Origin: Leptolyngbya ohadii IS1
GTDB lineage: Bacteria; Cyanobacteriota; Cyanobacteriia; Elainellales; Elainellaceae
Direction of reading: 5' to 3'
Length of the DNA stretch: 64,000 nucleotides
NCBI RefSeq assembly: GCF_002215035.1
Contig: NZ_NKFP01000006.1
Location: 2,103,419-2,167,418, forward strand
Shown: piece by piece, positions 1 to 8,517 of the stretch
How the letters are laid out: each line of letters begins with the position of its first letter
Numbering within the stretch: position 1 is the stretch's first letter
Translations under genes and position numbers: made by a program
Notes under the pieces: generated by a model
What the model saw: the letters and a program-made list of their open reading frames with translations, nothing else
What the model was told of the DNA's origin: nothing
The model's database searches: none

Positions 1-355
1 GGCAGTCCTCAATGATACGGCTCACTTGCGCTAAATCGCGATAGAGAAAATCAACAGAAATTCCTTCTATTTTGAGCCAGCCTCCACCATTAATCCACTT
101 TCCCCACTCACCGATCGGCGTGATTAGATTAAGGCGTTGATTGTCATCAACTTCAGAGGCAAGACGATTAAGTGCGATCGGATCAATCGGCTTTTCCGGC
201 TGATAATAAATGCCCAGATCTACATCCGATTTCTCAGTATGATTGCCCCTTGCCCGTGAGCCACCCAACGCGATCGCTGCAACTCCTTGAATTGATTGGA
301 GACGATCGATTACATGGTAAATAAACTGAGGCAACTGCTTATCCATACTAAGCAT
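1..355 (-). CDS. Nucleotidyltransferase-domain protein (3' end outside window)
   Basis: The reading frame starts at ATG 355 (a second in-frame ATG lies at 346) and runs open to the window edge, so the C-terminus is missing. The N-terminal third carries the pol-beta-like nucleotidyltransferase signature GGSRARGN followed by SDVDLGIYY, i.e. the G-S and D-x-D metal-binding pattern. Such proteins transfer nucleotides to small molecules or act as MNT antitoxins. The part seen is longer than a minimal MNT domain, and the region after the motif (hydrophobic, Trp/Gly-rich) looks like the two-domain type found in free-standing putative nucleotidyltransferases. No HEPN partner is visible on the upstream side. 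The exact substrate cannot be inferred. Confidence 0.8.
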   Translation of the reverse strand, partial: MLSMDKQLPQFIYHVIDRLQSIQGVAAIALGGSRARGNHTEKSDVDLGIYYQPEKPIDPIALNRLASEVDDNQRLNLITPIGEWGKWINGGGWLKIEGISVDFLYRDLAQVSRIIEDC

Positions 356-386
356 TCTATATTAGTTGAACTACCTGCCGACCAAC

Positions 387-1079
387 ATGCCGCAATCAAG
401 ACGCAAAGCTGGGCAGAATATTCGTGAGCTTGCAATGAGGAGACGAATCAAGGCGATCGCTTCCTTTGCCTCAGCAGCTTTCATCCTTGTCCTCCCCTTT
501 CTGCTTACGCAGCTTCTCAAACAAATTGCTGCCCTGAGTTCTGCTCAAACCCAGTCTTCGTTTAATTTGCCGCCTGCGGTTTATGCCTTCTGTGTCATCG
601 TCGCTTTAGGCTCAACGGCAAACGGCTTCTACTTGTGGAAACGTGCCAATCATGCGGATCAAGGTGCTAAAGGTGAGGAAGATATAGCCGAAGCCATGCT
701 CCCACTTCAGCAGGCGGGCTGGCAAATTGAATACGGAATGCGCTTAGGGAATCGATTAGGCGATGCCGATATTGTTTGCATTTCTCCTCAAGGAAAAGCC
801 TTTGTAATTGATGTCAAATCTCATCGCGGCACAGTGACCACAGACGGGAAGCAGCTCTCTCGACAAATGGGCAAGCAAACCTACCCGTTTGAAAAAGACT
901 TTTTATCGCAAGCCATGAAGCAGGCTTTGCAGGTTAAAAAACAGAAGAATCTCGATTTTGTAACGCCGATCGTCGCCTTCTCAAATGCAAAAGTTTCGAT
1001 TCGGTCGAACAAAGTCCAAAAAGTCTATGTCGTCGAAAAATTGGAACTCATTCCTCTACTCAAAACCCTAACTAAGTGA
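387..1079 (+). CDS. NERD (nuclease-related domain) membrane protein
   Basis: The protein has about 230 residues. Two hydrophobic segments lie at roughly residues 21-44 and 61-84, followed by a cytosolic NERD domain from about residue 93. The nuclease-like core is visible as GEEDIAE, then GDADIVCISPQG and FVIDVKSH, matching the E...D...D/E-x-K arrangement of this restriction-endonuclease-fold family. An upstream TTG at 366 is in frame, but ATG 387 gives a more ordinary start; neither has a good Shine-Dalgarno sequence. It is divergent from the nucleotidyltransferase, with about 30 bp between the two starts. NERD proteins are assumed to act on nucleic acid, but the role is not established, and no partner gene is seen here. 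Confidence 0.75.
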   Translation: MPQSRRKAGQNIRELAMRRRIKAIASFASAAFILVLPFLLTQLLKQIAALSSAQTQSSFNLPPAVYAFCVIVALGSTANGFYLWKRANHADQGAKGEEDIAEAMLPLQQAGWQIEYGMRLGNRLGDADIVCISPQGKAFVIDVKSHRGTVTTDGKQLSRQMGKQTYPFEKDFLSQAMKQALQVKKQKNLDFVTPIVAFSNAKVSIRSNKVQKVYVVEKLELIPLLKTLTK

Positions 1080-1103
1080 TGCAGCGTATTGGACTTATGC
1101 TGA

Positions 1104-1265
1104 CTGCTTACGGAAGCGGTGGCTGTTGTGCGCCTTTTACCCCAGATTCGGCGGGTTGATGTGGGCTGGTTTTATCACTACTCCGATGCAGACGGCTACG
1201 CCAAAATTTTGCGTCGTCTCGATCCGGGAAGCAAATTTGAAGTTGTTTTGATGCGCCTGTTGTAG
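1104..1265 (+). pseudogene. Possible gene remnant, 53 codons
   Basis: After the in-frame stop at 1101-1103, a frame of 53 codons ends at TAG 1263. It reads like genuine protein: the stretch DVGWFYHYSDADGYAKILRR is compositionally normal, then LDPGSKFEVVLMRLL. There is no ATG (only an internal GTG at 1119) and no ribosome binding site. It looks like the C-terminal piece of a larger protein whose front half has been lost. I do not recognise the family. A 75-codon frame on the opposite strand over the same bases looks random. The call rests on composition alone. Confidence 0.35.
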
Positions 1266-1375
1266 AGCGGCAGGATAGGGGCGATCGCTTCCTCACGGCT
1301 GCGTAATGGTGCAGGTCAAGAGACACAAACAACATTCATCTCAATCACCTTGAGAGGTTCTGTGCAGCGCAGTTT

Positions 1376-1588
1376 TTATGCAGCAACCTCAACATAAGCT
1401 GATGAAGTTGTGGGTTGTGGAATCTCTAAACCTTCTAGCTTTAACCCATCCAAATGGAACTCTATTGCCTCGCGCATATTCTGTTCAACTTCTTCACGGG
1501 TTGCTCCAGTCGAGACACAGCCCGGTAGGTCAGGGGAATAGGCAGAATGTCCAGTTTCCGTCTTCTCAATGACGATAAGATAAAGCAC
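1376..1588 (-). CDS. HicB-family antitoxin-like protein, orphan
   Basis: This 70-residue protein starts at GTG 1588. The sequence YSPDLPGCVSTGATREEVEQ followed by NMREAIEFHLDGL is the characteristic partial RNase H-like HicB fold (SPDLPGC...T...E....REAI..H). The short form lacks the C-terminal DNA-binding helix-turn-helix or RHH segment of full HicB antitoxins. No HicA-like gene (small, basic, dsRBD-like) is found within 300 bp on either side. It is therefore best called a HicB-like orphan, a type common in cyanobacterial genomes. Confidence 0.85.
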   Translation of the reverse strand: MLYLIVIEKTETGHSAYSPDLPGCVSTGATREEVEQNMREAIEFHLDGLKLEGLEIPQPTTSSAYVEVAA

Positions 1589-1631
1589 TCTACTATCTTC
1601 TAATTAAAAGTAACTGTATGAATTGAAATTA

Positions 1632-2234
1632 CTACTTAACTAAATCTACTATCTGCTTTAGCAGCTTAATGGCATCTTTTTTGTCAGGTTCTTCTTGTTT
1701 CCATTCCATTCCTGCAAAGGCTTTAGAATATTTTATTACTAACCTTTGTTTAGAAGTGTATCTTCTCCCCTCCAAATCCCAATAAACAATCTCAATAGGA
1801 AACGAAACTCCATACTTCCATATGTTATCTTCGGGTTTCATTGATGTAATTCCGAAATAGTTCGACGTATTACCTGGATTAATTAGAAGTGGAATTTCAC
1901 TTCCGTCACCAAAGCACTCAAGAATTGCCTGTACATTCGGATTGTTGAGTTCTTGCGTAACTAATTTTTCTATCTCGATCTTTAGCTTAAGACGAATATT
2001 GACTGCTGGACGGTTGCCGCTGTTAATGATCAGCAAGTTATACATTGTCGCGACGTTTCCAGCCGAGTCAGTTTCAACAAATGCTGACACAATAGGACGA
2101 TTTGTTTTTCTCCATAATCGGGTGGTATTAAAAAATGAGAATACCGCTACTGAAGTAGCAATTCCCGTGAAAATTGTCCTTAGAGTCTCGCCGGTGGCAG
2201 TTCCCGTGAAAATTGTCCTTAGAATTTCATCCAT
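1632..2234 (-). CDS. Hypothetical membrane-anchored protein
   Basis: A 200-residue protein of unknown family. Residues 1-26 hold a 13-residue tandem repeat (ILRTIFTGTATGE / TLRTIFTGIATSV). A weakly hydrophobic segment around residues 17-38 ends in a basic cluster (RLWRKTNR), suggesting a single membrane anchor. A beta-rich soluble part follows, containing the phrase NSGNRPAVNIRLKL, often seen in membrane-anchored bacterial proteins of unknown function that follow the same TM-RxxK-P plan. The C-terminus is lysine-rich. There is no obvious operon partner. Low GC and weak HIP1 density compared with neighbouring genes may point to acquisition. Confidence 0.6.
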   Translation of the reverse strand: MDEILRTIFTGTATGETLRTIFTGIATSVAVFSFFNTTRLWRKTNRPIVSAFVETDSAGNVATMYNLLIINSGNRPAVNIRLKLKIEIEKLVTQELNNPNVQAILECFGDGSEIPLLINPGNTSNYFGITSMKPEDNIWKYGVSFPIEIVYWDLEGRRYTSKQRLVIKYSKAFAGMEWKQEEPDKKDAIKLLKQIVDLVK

Positions 2235-2235
2235 T
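2158..2235 (-). repeat. 39-bp tandem duplication at the 5' end of the hypothetical gene
   Basis: Two adjacent 39-bp units (2158-2196 and 2197-2235) share the core TTCCCGTGAAAATTGTCCTT and nearly all flanking bases. They cover the first 26 codons of the gene ending at 1632 and encode the repeated 13-residue segment. The unit length is a multiple of three, so the frame is preserved. Confidence 0.85.
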
Positions 2236-2551
2236 GTGTGGTTCCAACTTTAAAAACAGACCACTGCTATAAAATGGTTGTCTAAAAATTGATCAGCCTA
2301 TGTTTTGCTGCCTAAAATCCTGATCGAGCAATGTAGGCAGAAATTCGTCCGCCTAAGATCCCGTTTTAGGTGTTTAGGCAGAGAAATTAAGTATAACCAC
2401 CTTCTTTGAGACTTGGCAGCTCTACCTAAAATTATCTCTAAGCAATACAGTTGCATGAGAAAGAATGTATAGAGGCGCAACCCATAAAGCTATTGAATTA
2501 GGAAACCACAGCAAAAAAAGATCGCCCGATCGCAACCTCAATAAGAAGGCT
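2235..2551. other. Intergenic stretch with short inverted repeats
   Basis: No credible gene is seen. Between about 2298 and 2385 the motifs CTGCCTA and TAGGCAG recur as short inverted repeats (for example CTGCCTAAAA ... TGTAGGCAG, then CGCCTAAG ... TTTAGGCAG), which could fold into two adjacent weak hairpins. Open frames on both strands here have unlikely composition and I treat them as chance. Confidence 0.35.
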
Positions 2552-2758
2552 CTACTGTCCCCGTCCTGGTTTACAGTCCACAAAACTGAGTGCTTCTGTA
2601 TCGAGAAAGCTAGCAATTGCCATCTCAATGACTGCTTCGATCGGATACTCAATTTCATTAGCACGAGCAGTTAACGCATCCTGAATTCGTTTGGGCAATC
2701 GTGCCAGAATAATTGCGGCATCATCAGCGGTTAGTTGCTCTTGAAGTTTGGCTTGCAT
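2552..2758 (-). CDS. Small hypothetical protein
   Basis: A 68-residue, helix-rich protein beginning MQAKLQEQLTADDAAIILAR, with PKRIQDALTARANE following. The arrangement (a short helical protein with an amphipathic central part ending in a Cys/Gly/Arg tail) is typical of small cyanobacterial proteins of unknown function. It begins 4 bp after the stop of the GIY-YIG gene on the same strand, so the two are probably co-transcribed. I cannot assign a function; an RHH-type DNA-binding or antitoxin-like role is possible but not shown. Confidence 0.55.
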   Translation of the reverse strand: MQAKLQEQLTADDAAIILARLPKRIQDALTARANEIEYPIEAVIEMAIASFLDTEALSFVDCKPGRGQ

Positions 2759-2762
2759 CGCT

Positions 2763-3140
2763 TTATTCCTCCATCGGAATTTTAACGTTGTAGGGAGGCT
2801 CAGTTGCTCTCAAGATGATGGCTTCTAGCTCTAATAGTAATGCGGGACTTCCACGATACGGGATGATCTGAACCGCAATCCGTACATCTTCACTTTGATA
2901 CTGGTCGAGCCACGCCCACAAAAAGGCTTTATGCCCACCGCTAAAACGTCCTCTTAAACTTTTGGTCTTGCCGATATACAGCAGCCCTTCCGTTCTGTGT
3001 CTCACTGCATAAATACCAGGACGAGCAGGAATGTGGTCAAAGTCACGGGTTAAAGGTTGGCATTGCTCAAAGGGGATGAAGGCGATCGTATCCAGAATTT
3101 CCTGAGCCTGAGCTTGAAGATCGGAATCGTTTGTCGGCAT
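2763..3140 (-). CDS. GIY-YIG domain protein
   Basis: The protein holds the GIY-YIG nuclease core: GIYAVRHRTEGLLYIGKTKS then LRGRF, with the downstream glutamate in LEAIILRATEPPYN. These are the GIY, YIG, Arg and metal-binding Glu positions of the family, whose members cut DNA in repair, restriction or homing. The frame can be extended upstream to ATG 3206. However, a clear terminator for clpC (3162-3195) lies inside that extension, so I prefer ATG 3140 (protein MPTNDSD...). Stand-alone short GIY-YIG proteins are common and mostly uncharacterised. The next gene downstream (2552-2758) is 4 bp away. Confidence 0.75.
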   Translation of the reverse strand: MPTNDSDLQAQAQEILDTIAFIPFEQCQPLTRDFDHIPARPGIYAVRHRTEGLLYIGKTKSLRGRFSGGHKAFLWAWLDQYQSEDVRIAVQIIPYRGSPALLLELEAIILRATEPPYNVKIPMEE

Positions 3141-3161
3141 GAATGGAGTACGGTAACAAAA

Positions 3162-3195
3162 AACGGTAGCCCGATCGTCTGACCGAACTACCGTT
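3162..3195 (-). terminator. Rho-independent terminator of clpC
   Basis: Read on the minus strand, AACGGTAG and CTACCGTT form an 8-bp perfect stem, extendable by four pairs including G-T, followed at once by TTTTTT. It lies about 50 bp after the clpC stop codon. Its position inside the upstream extension of the GIY-YIG frame argues for the shorter GIY-YIG start. Confidence 0.8.
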
Positions 3196-3242
3196 ATTTC
3201 ATTCAACAGTTGTTTTATTCAACGATTGAGAATAGTCAGCGG

Positions 3243-5717
3243 TTACTCAACGGCTTGAGGCAGCAGTTCGCGCTTCTCGCCCTGACGAACCTGTACCTGT
3301 CCGTCTTCACTGATGTCCACCACTGCGGTATCGCCACCCTTGATTCGACCGGACAGAATTTCTTCTGCCAGCGAGTCTTCCAGGAGACGCATGATTGCCC
3401 GACGGAGTGGACGTGCACCGTAGCTGGGGTTGTAGCCCTCTTCGATCAGACGCTCCATGAAGCGTTCCGTAACTTCGAGGGTGATGCCCTGCTCGGTGAG
3501 GCGACCCGTCACTTCCTTCAGCAGAATGTTGGCAATCAGCTTGATCTCGTCCTTCTTGAGCTGACGGAAGACGATGATTTCATCCAGACGGTTCAAGAAC
3601 TCCGGACGGAAGTATTGCTTCAGCTCTTCGTTCACCAGCGATCGAATGCGGTTGTAGTTCGCTTCGTCCTGGCTTTCCGAAGTAAAGTCGAAGCCGAGTC
3701 CGCCGCCGCCCTTCTCAATCACCTTAGAACCAATGTTCGAGGTCATGATCAGCAGCGTGTTCTTAAAGTCTACTGTGCGCCCCTTCGCATCGGTCAGGCG
3801 ACCGTCTTCCAGGATTTGCAGCAGCATGTTGAACACATCCGGGTGCGCCTTCTCAATCTCGTCAAACAGAACGACGGTGTAGGGACGACGACGCACAGCT
3901 TCCGTTAACTGACCGCCTTCGTTGTAGCCCACATAGCCGGGAGGCGAACCAATCAGCTTAGAAACGGTGTGCCGCTCCATGTACTCCGACATATCCAGAC
4001 GGATCATCGCTTCCTCGGAGCCGAAGAAGTAGGATGCCAGCGTCTTCGCCAGTTCAGTCTTACCGACCCCAGTGGGACCAGAGAAGATAAAGCTTGCGAT
4101 CGGACGGTTGGGATTCTTCAGACCCACACGGGCACGACGGATGGCGCGGGAGATTGCCTTCACTGCCTCTTCCTGACCCACCATGCGCGTATGCAGGGTG
4201 TCTTCCATGTGCAGCAGCTTCTCGGATTCGGATTCCGTCAGCTTGTTCACCGGAATGCCAGTCCAGGAGGCAACAATATGTGCAATGTCCTCTTCGTCCA
4301 CGACCGGAGAATCGTCTCCTCCATCGGTTGATTCAGTCTTGCGGTTTTGAGCGATCGAGCGGATTTGCGCCTTGATTTCCATTTCCCGATCGCGCAGTTC
4401 ACCTGCCCGGTCAAAGTCCTGGGAACGCACCGCATCGTCTTTCTCTTTGAGAACCTGACGCAGTTCCTTGTCCAGCTCCTTCGCTGCCGGGGGCAACTGG
4501 GAGTTGATCAAACGGACGCGAGAGCCTGCTTCGTCAATCAAGTCGATCGCCTTATCCGGCAGATAGCGATCGGAGATGTAGCGGTCAGACAGCTTCGCGG
4601 CAGCTTCCAGAGCCTCGTCGGAAATCTTCAGCTTGTGGTGCTGCTCGTAGCGATCGCGCAGACCATGCAGAATTTCGATCGTTTCCGGGACAGAAGGTTC
4701 GCCCACCATCACGGGCTGGAAGCGGCGTTCCAGGGCAGCGTCCCGCTCAATGTGCTTGCGGTATTCGTCCAGCGTCGTCGCACCGATACACTGGAGTTCG
4801 CCCCGTGCCAGCGCAGGCTTCAGGATGTTGGCAGCGTCGATCGCGCCTTCTGCCGCACCCGCACCGATTAGCGTGTGAACCTCGTCAATGACCAGGATGA
4901 CGTTCCCCGCCTGGCGGATTTCATCCATGATCTTCTTGAGGCGTTCCTCAAATTCACCGCGATACTTCGTACCTGCCACCAGCAAACCAATGTCCAGCGT
5001 GACCACACGCTTATCTTCGAGGATATCGGGGACATCGTTGTTGGAGATGCGCTGTGCCAGACCTTCCGCGATCGCCGTTTTACCCACACCGGGTTCTCCA
5101 ATCAACACCGGGTTGTTTTTGGTACGACGACCGAGGATCTGAATCACCCGCTCGATTTCTTTCTGGCGACCCACAACAGGATCAAGCTTGCCTTCGGCTG
5201 CCATCTGAGTCAGGTTAGAGCCAAACTCGTCCAGGGTGGGAGTCTTGGTGCGTCCTTGACTTCCTCCGGCAGACACTTCGGCAGTTTCGCCCAGCATCCG
5301 GATCACCTGCGTCCGAACCTTCGAGAGGTCTACGCCAAGGTTTTCCAGCACTCGTGCGGCAACCCCTTCGCCTTCGCGGATGAGTCCGAGCAGCAAATGC
5401 TCCGTACCAATGTAGTTGTGACCAAGCTGGCGAGCTTCCTCAAGCGATAGCTCTAGAACCCGCTTAGCGCGAGGCGTGAAGGGAATTTCGACTGCGACGA
5501 AGCCAGAGCCGCGACCAATAATTTTCTCGACTTCGATCCGAGCGTCTTTGAGGTTAACCCCCATCGACTTCAGCACTTTGGCGGCGACGCCGGTCCCTTC
5601 TCCAATCAGACCCAGGAGGATCTGCTCTGTACCCACGAAGTTATGTCCCAGGCGACGGGCTTCTTCCTGGGCAAGCATAATCACCTTAATGGCTTTTTCT
5701 GTGAAGCGTTCAAACAT
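3243..5717 (-). CDS. clpC: ClpC ATPase, Hsp100 chaperone subunit of the Clp protease
   Basis: 824 residues, normal for cyanobacterial and chloroplast ClpC. In order: two Clp_N repeats (about 1-140), the D1 AAA+ module with Walker [14 protein letters not shown] and Walker [16 protein letters not shown], a central UVR/coiled-coil segment around 420-455, and the D2 AAA+ module with [12 protein letters not shown] and [14 protein letters not shown]. The C-terminal Clp_D2-small domain is complete. ClpC unfolds substrates and feeds them to the ClpP/R protease in the cytosol. It is also linked to quality control of photosynthetic and import complexes. The gene stands alone with its own terminator downstream and a 230-bp leader upstream. 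Confidence 0.98.
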   Translation of the reverse strand: MFERFTEKAIKVIMLAQEEARRLGHNFVGTEQILLGLIGEGTGVAAKVLKSMGVNLKDARIEVEKIIGRGSGFVAVEIPFTPRAKRVLELSLEEARQLGHNYIGTEHLLLGLIREGEGVAARVLENLGVDLSKVRTQVIRMLGETAEVSAGGSQGRTKTPTLDEFGSNLTQMAAEGKLDPVVGRQKEIERVIQILGRRTKNNPVLIGEPGVGKTAIAEGLAQRISNNDVPDILEDKRVVTLDIGLLVAGTKYRGEFEERLKKIMDEIRQAGNVILVIDEVHTLIGAGAAEGAIDAANILKPALARGELQCIGATTLDEYRKHIERDAALERRFQPVMVGEPSVPETIEILHGLRDRYEQHHKLKISDEALEAAAKLSDRYISDRYLPDKAIDLIDEAGSRVRLINSQLPPAAKELDKELRQVLKEKDDAVRSQDFDRAGELRDREMEIKAQIRSIAQNRKTESTDGGDDSPVVDEEDIAHIVASWTGIPVNKLTESESEKLLHMEDTLHTRMVGQEEAVKAISRAIRRARVGLKNPNRPIASFIFSGPTGVGKTELAKTLASYFFGSEEAMIRLDMSEYMERHTVSKLIGSPPGYVGYNEGGQLTEAVRRRPYTVVLFDEIEKAHPDVFNMLLQILEDGRLTDAKGRTVDFKNTLLIMTSNIGSKVIEKGGGGLGFDFTSESQDEANYNRIRSLVNEELKQYFRPEFLNRLDEIIVFRQLKKDEIKLIANILLKEVTGRLTEQGITLEVTERFMERLIEEGYNPSYGARPLRRAIMRLLEDSLAEEILSGRIKGGDTAVVDISEDGQVQVRQGEKRELLPQAVE

Positions 5718-5949
5718 GGCGTTCCTTTATCACCTGGTGCGTGCCGGTACGCTGATTTTAGCATAGGAAATTTCCCACACTGTCATGAATGAACAGCATG
5801 TCAGAGGTAGGGATCTCCGAATCAAAAATCCTTGATCCCCTTGAAAATTGGAATTTTTAGCTGATGAATAGAGAAAACTTTGGTGTTACTCCCAAAGGGG
5901 GATTTTTATGAAAACCGGTTCAAATGTCAAGAGGAGATTCCGGAAAATT

Positions 5950-6759
5950 TTAGGTAAACGCCGTTTGTAGGGCAGGTTCCAGGATTATTTCGTATCCCGC
6001 CTGCTTCAGCCGATCGCGCACTGTCCGCTCGCACTCCTGCACCCACAGCCGAAATTCCGGTTTTTGGAGTCCACTTCGCCACAAAATCAGCGCATCCTCG
6101 CCATCCGAGTAATACCCTTTGCGCCGCCCCACTTCCCGAAAGCCAAACTTCTCGTATAAACGGATTGCTGCCGCATTGCCCGCCCGAACTTCCAGTGTTG
6201 CCCACTCTAAGCCTCGTTGTTCCGCTGAGACGAGAAGCGCGTAGAGGATGGCTTGCCCTAAACCGAGTTGCCTGTAGTCGGGATCGATCGCCAATACTGT
6301 TATATGTGCCTCTTCTGCGATCGACCAGAGACAGCCTAGACCGATGAGAGAGACGGAGGAGGGTTGCTGGTTGGAAGTTATGGAGCCTGCATCGCCCCCT
6401 AAATCCCCCACCAGTGGGGGACTTTGAATATCGACTGGATTGTCTGAATCACAGATTTCAGAGGCGCGAAGCTTGGAATTTTTCTGAAGAGAACGGTTCG
6501 GAAGTCCCCCATTTATGGGGGGTTGGGGGGCGAATGCAGGACGTAACTCTACCCCACCAGAATCTATCCCTTCGTACACTTCACAGTCTGCCGAAGAGAG
6601 AATCAAATCCCGCTTCAACACCAGCAAATCGCTATTCGGACTTTCAATCTCTCTGCGATAGCCGTCCAGCGACCACAGCCCGCCCAGGCAGCGCCGATCG
6701 AGTTCTACCACTGCGGGAAGCAAATCAGCGGTCAGTGGCTCTAATTTGAGGAAATTCAC
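5950..6759 (-). CDS. rimI: Ribosomal-protein-alanine acetyltransferase-like GNAT with an in-frame repeat insertion
   Basis: The GNAT domain is split. The first part (LEPLTADLLPAVVELDRR, then CLGGLWSLDGYRREIESPNS) and the second (HITVLAIDPDYRQLGLGQA, motif A acetyl-CoA binding, then NAAAIRLYEKFGFREVGRR) both match the cyanobacterial RimI type, which N-acetylates ribosomal or other N-termini. Between them about 57 residues, rich in Pro, Ser and Gly, are encoded by a MITE-like element at 6377-6546. The element length keeps the frame, so the gene may still be functional, with a disordered loop. ATG 6807 is the longest start, but GTG 6759 (protein starting VNFLKLEPL) matches family N-termini and is used here. 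Divergent from lysA. Confidence 0.85.
   Translation of the reverse strand: MNFLKLEPLTADLLPAVVELDRRCLGGLWSLDGYRREIESPNSDLLVLKRDLILSSADCEVYEGIDSGGVELRPAFAPQPPINGGLPNRSLQKNSKLRASEICDSDNPVDIQSPPLVGDLGGDAGSITSNQQPSSVSLIGLGCLWSIAEEAHITVLAIDPDYRQLGLGQAILYALLVSAEQRGLEWATLEVRAGNAAAIRLYEKFGFREVGRRKGYYSDGEDALILWRSGLQKPEFRLWVQECERTVRDRLKQAGYEIILEPALQTAFT
6377..6546. mobile_element. MITE-like inverted-repeat element inside rimI
   Basis: The two ends are imperfect inverted repeats of about 45-50 bp. The left end reads GCCTGCAT, then CGCCCCCTAAATCCCCCACC, then AGTGGGGGACTT. The reverse complement of the right end reads TCCTGCATT, then CGCCCCCCAACCCCCCATAA, then ATGGGGGACTT. Each end has its own hairpin (CCCCCA...TGGGGG). 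The roughly 70-bp interior has no coding capacity of its own. Related arms occur at 11756, 19897, 22845, 27333 and 28358, so this is a dispersed family. No transposase is present, so movement would need a trans-acting enzyme. A clear target duplication cannot be read. Confidence 0.7.
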
Positions 6760-6934
6760 AAAGGTCTTAAAAATCAGTTTCAGGAAGCACAGCCCCCAAT
6801 TGTACACTGGGTATCAGGGGAACGATTTACGTTAGGCAAGGGACGCGATCGGCATCCAGCGATTTTGCAGCCTACATACCCTAATTTTATCCGCCTATTT
6901 CTTGATGGGCGAGTTCAGACACAGCTTTCCGGTT

Positions 6935-6978
6935 AGGTTCAGCAAGTTTTCAGTTTTAACTTAAGGTTCAGCGAGTTT
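6935..6978 (+). repeat. Direct repeat in the lysA leader
   Basis: AGGTTCAGCAAGTTT at 6935-6949 recurs as AGGTTCAGCGAGTTT at 6964-6978, 29 bp apart and 20-60 bp before the lysA start. It could be a duplicated operator, or chance slippage; the function is unknown. Confidence 0.4.
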
Positions 6979-6996
6979 AAGGATAGACATACAGGA

Positions 6997-8388
6997 ATGG
7001 TTTCAACTCCGACTGTCGAGGTCGCCCAATCTGGTCGTCAATACATCGCGACCGAGGTTTCTGCCAGCGCCTCACCCAACCAATTTTTGCTGCCGCTCAC
7101 CGCACAGGTTAACGCGCAGGATCATCTTGAGATTGGCGGCTGTGATGTCGTCGATCTGGTGAAACGCTTTGGTTCACCGCTATACGTCCTGGACGAGGAA
7201 ACCCTTCGCACCGCCTGTCGGCAATATCGGCAAGCCTTCCAGAAATACTATCCGGCAGAATCGCTGGTGATCTACGCCTCGAAAGCCTGGAATTGCCTTG
7301 CGGTGAATGCGATCGTCGCGAGCGAAGGACTGGGGATCGATGTGGTATCCGGCGGCGAACTCTACACGGCACTGCAAGCCGGATTGAAGCCCGAAGTCAC
7401 CTATTTCCACGGCAATAACAAGTCGGTGGAAGAACTCCAGTATGCGATCGAGTCGGGATGTACGATCGTTGCCGATAACTGGCACGAACTGAAAACCCTG
7501 GTGGCGTTGAAGCCTGCTACGCCAGTTCGGATCATGCTGCGGATTACACCGGGAATCGAGTGCCATACCCATGAGTACATCCGCACCGGACATATCGACA
7601 GTAAGTTTGGCTTCGACCCGGATCAGCTTGAATCGGTCTTCCAATATGTGAGTCAGCAGCCGGAACTGAACTGCGTCGGCTTACACGCCCATATCGGCTC
7701 TCAGATTTTTGAAATCCAGCCCCACGGCGATCTGGGCAGCGTGATGGTGCAGTGGATGAGCAAGGCGGCACAGTATGGCTTACCCGTGACGGAACTCGAT
7801 ATCGGCGGCGGCTTAGGCATTCGCTACACTGAGTCCGACGATCCGCCCAGCATTGAGGAATGGGTAAAGGTAGTTTGTGAGGGAGTCGTCAAAGCCTGCG
7901 AAGCTCAAGGCGTGCCCCTCCCCAGACTGATTGCCGAACCCGGACGATCGCTGATTGGCTCTGCCTGTGTCACGGCTTATACGATCGGCGGACAAAAGAC
8001 GATTCCGGGAATTAGAACCTACGTCAGCGTCGATGGCGGGATGTCGGATAACCCGCGTCCCATCACCTACCAGTCGGTTTATCGGGCGGTGGCGGCAAAT
8101 CGGATGTCTGCCCCTGCCACGGAAACGGTTACTGTTGCCGGAAAGCACTGCGAATCGGGCGATATTGTGATCAAACAGGCAAGCCTGCCCGAAACAGAAT
8201 CCGGCGATGTGCTGGTCGTGATGGCGACGGGAGCTTATAACTACAGCATGTCGTCTAACTATAATCGTCTGCCCCGTCCGGCGGCGGTTTTAGTGAATCA
8301 AGGCGAAGCAAGTATCATTCTGCAACGGGAAACCTATCAGGATTTGATCCGGCAGGATTCCCTACCAGAACGATTAATTCAGGCGTGA
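6997..8388 (+). CDS. lysA: Diaminopimelate decarboxylase
   Basis: 463 residues of a fold-type III PLP decarboxylase, converting meso-diaminopimelate to L-lysine plus CO2, the last step of lysine synthesis. The PLP lysine lies in VIYASKAWNCLAV. The substrate and cofactor glycines are seen in HAHIGSQIF and ELDIGGGLGIRY, the catalytic region in AEPGRSLIG, and the C-terminal cysteine in KHCESGDI. The start ATG 6997 follows a weak AGGA. It is followed after 129 bp by cdaA and uppS on the same strand. That order links diaminopimelate use to c-di-AMP and cell-wall lipid carrier synthesis. A 35-residue N-terminal extension, common in cyanobacteria, precedes the first strand. Confidence 0.97.
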   Translation: MVSTPTVEVAQSGRQYIATEVSASASPNQFLLPLTAQVNAQDHLEIGGCDVVDLVKRFGSPLYVLDEETLRTACRQYRQAFQKYYPAESLVIYASKAWNCLAVNAIVASEGLGIDVVSGGELYTALQAGLKPEVTYFHGNNKSVEELQYAIESGCTIVADNWHELKTLVALKPATPVRIMLRITPGIECHTHEYIRTGHIDSKFGFDPDQLESVFQYVSQQPELNCVGLHAHIGSQIFEIQPHGDLGSVMVQWMSKAAQYGLPVTELDIGGGLGIRYTESDDPPSIEEWVKVVCEGVVKACEAQGVPLPRLIAEPGRSLIGSACVTAYTIGGQKTIPGIRTYVSVDGGMSDNPRPITYQSVYRAVAANRMSAPATETVTVAGKHCESGDIVIKQASLPETESGDVLVVMATGAYNYSMSSNYNRLPRPAAVLVNQGEASIILQRETYQDLIRQDSLPERLIQA

Positions 8389-8517
8389 GACATACGTGAT
8401 ACATATGTGATACACAATGCGGGCGATCGCGTGAAAGGCTGATGAAGTTTCCCCGCCGTCGCCCCGTCTTTCCGGTTTAAGAGGTCACTTGGAGAAGGGT
8501 AAACCAGAAGCAAACCG

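Noticed and set aside
2298..2395. Integron attC-like site in the intergenic inverted repeats
   Set aside because: The short arms lack the paired RYYYAAC/GTTRRRY ends, and no integrase is present.
3210..5450. Several long plus-strand frames over clpC
   Set aside because: Shadows of clpC caused by GC-rich third positions.
6414..6749. Plus-strand frame covering the rimI insertion
   Set aside because: It runs partly through the repeat and partly antisense to rimI; not a transposase-like product.
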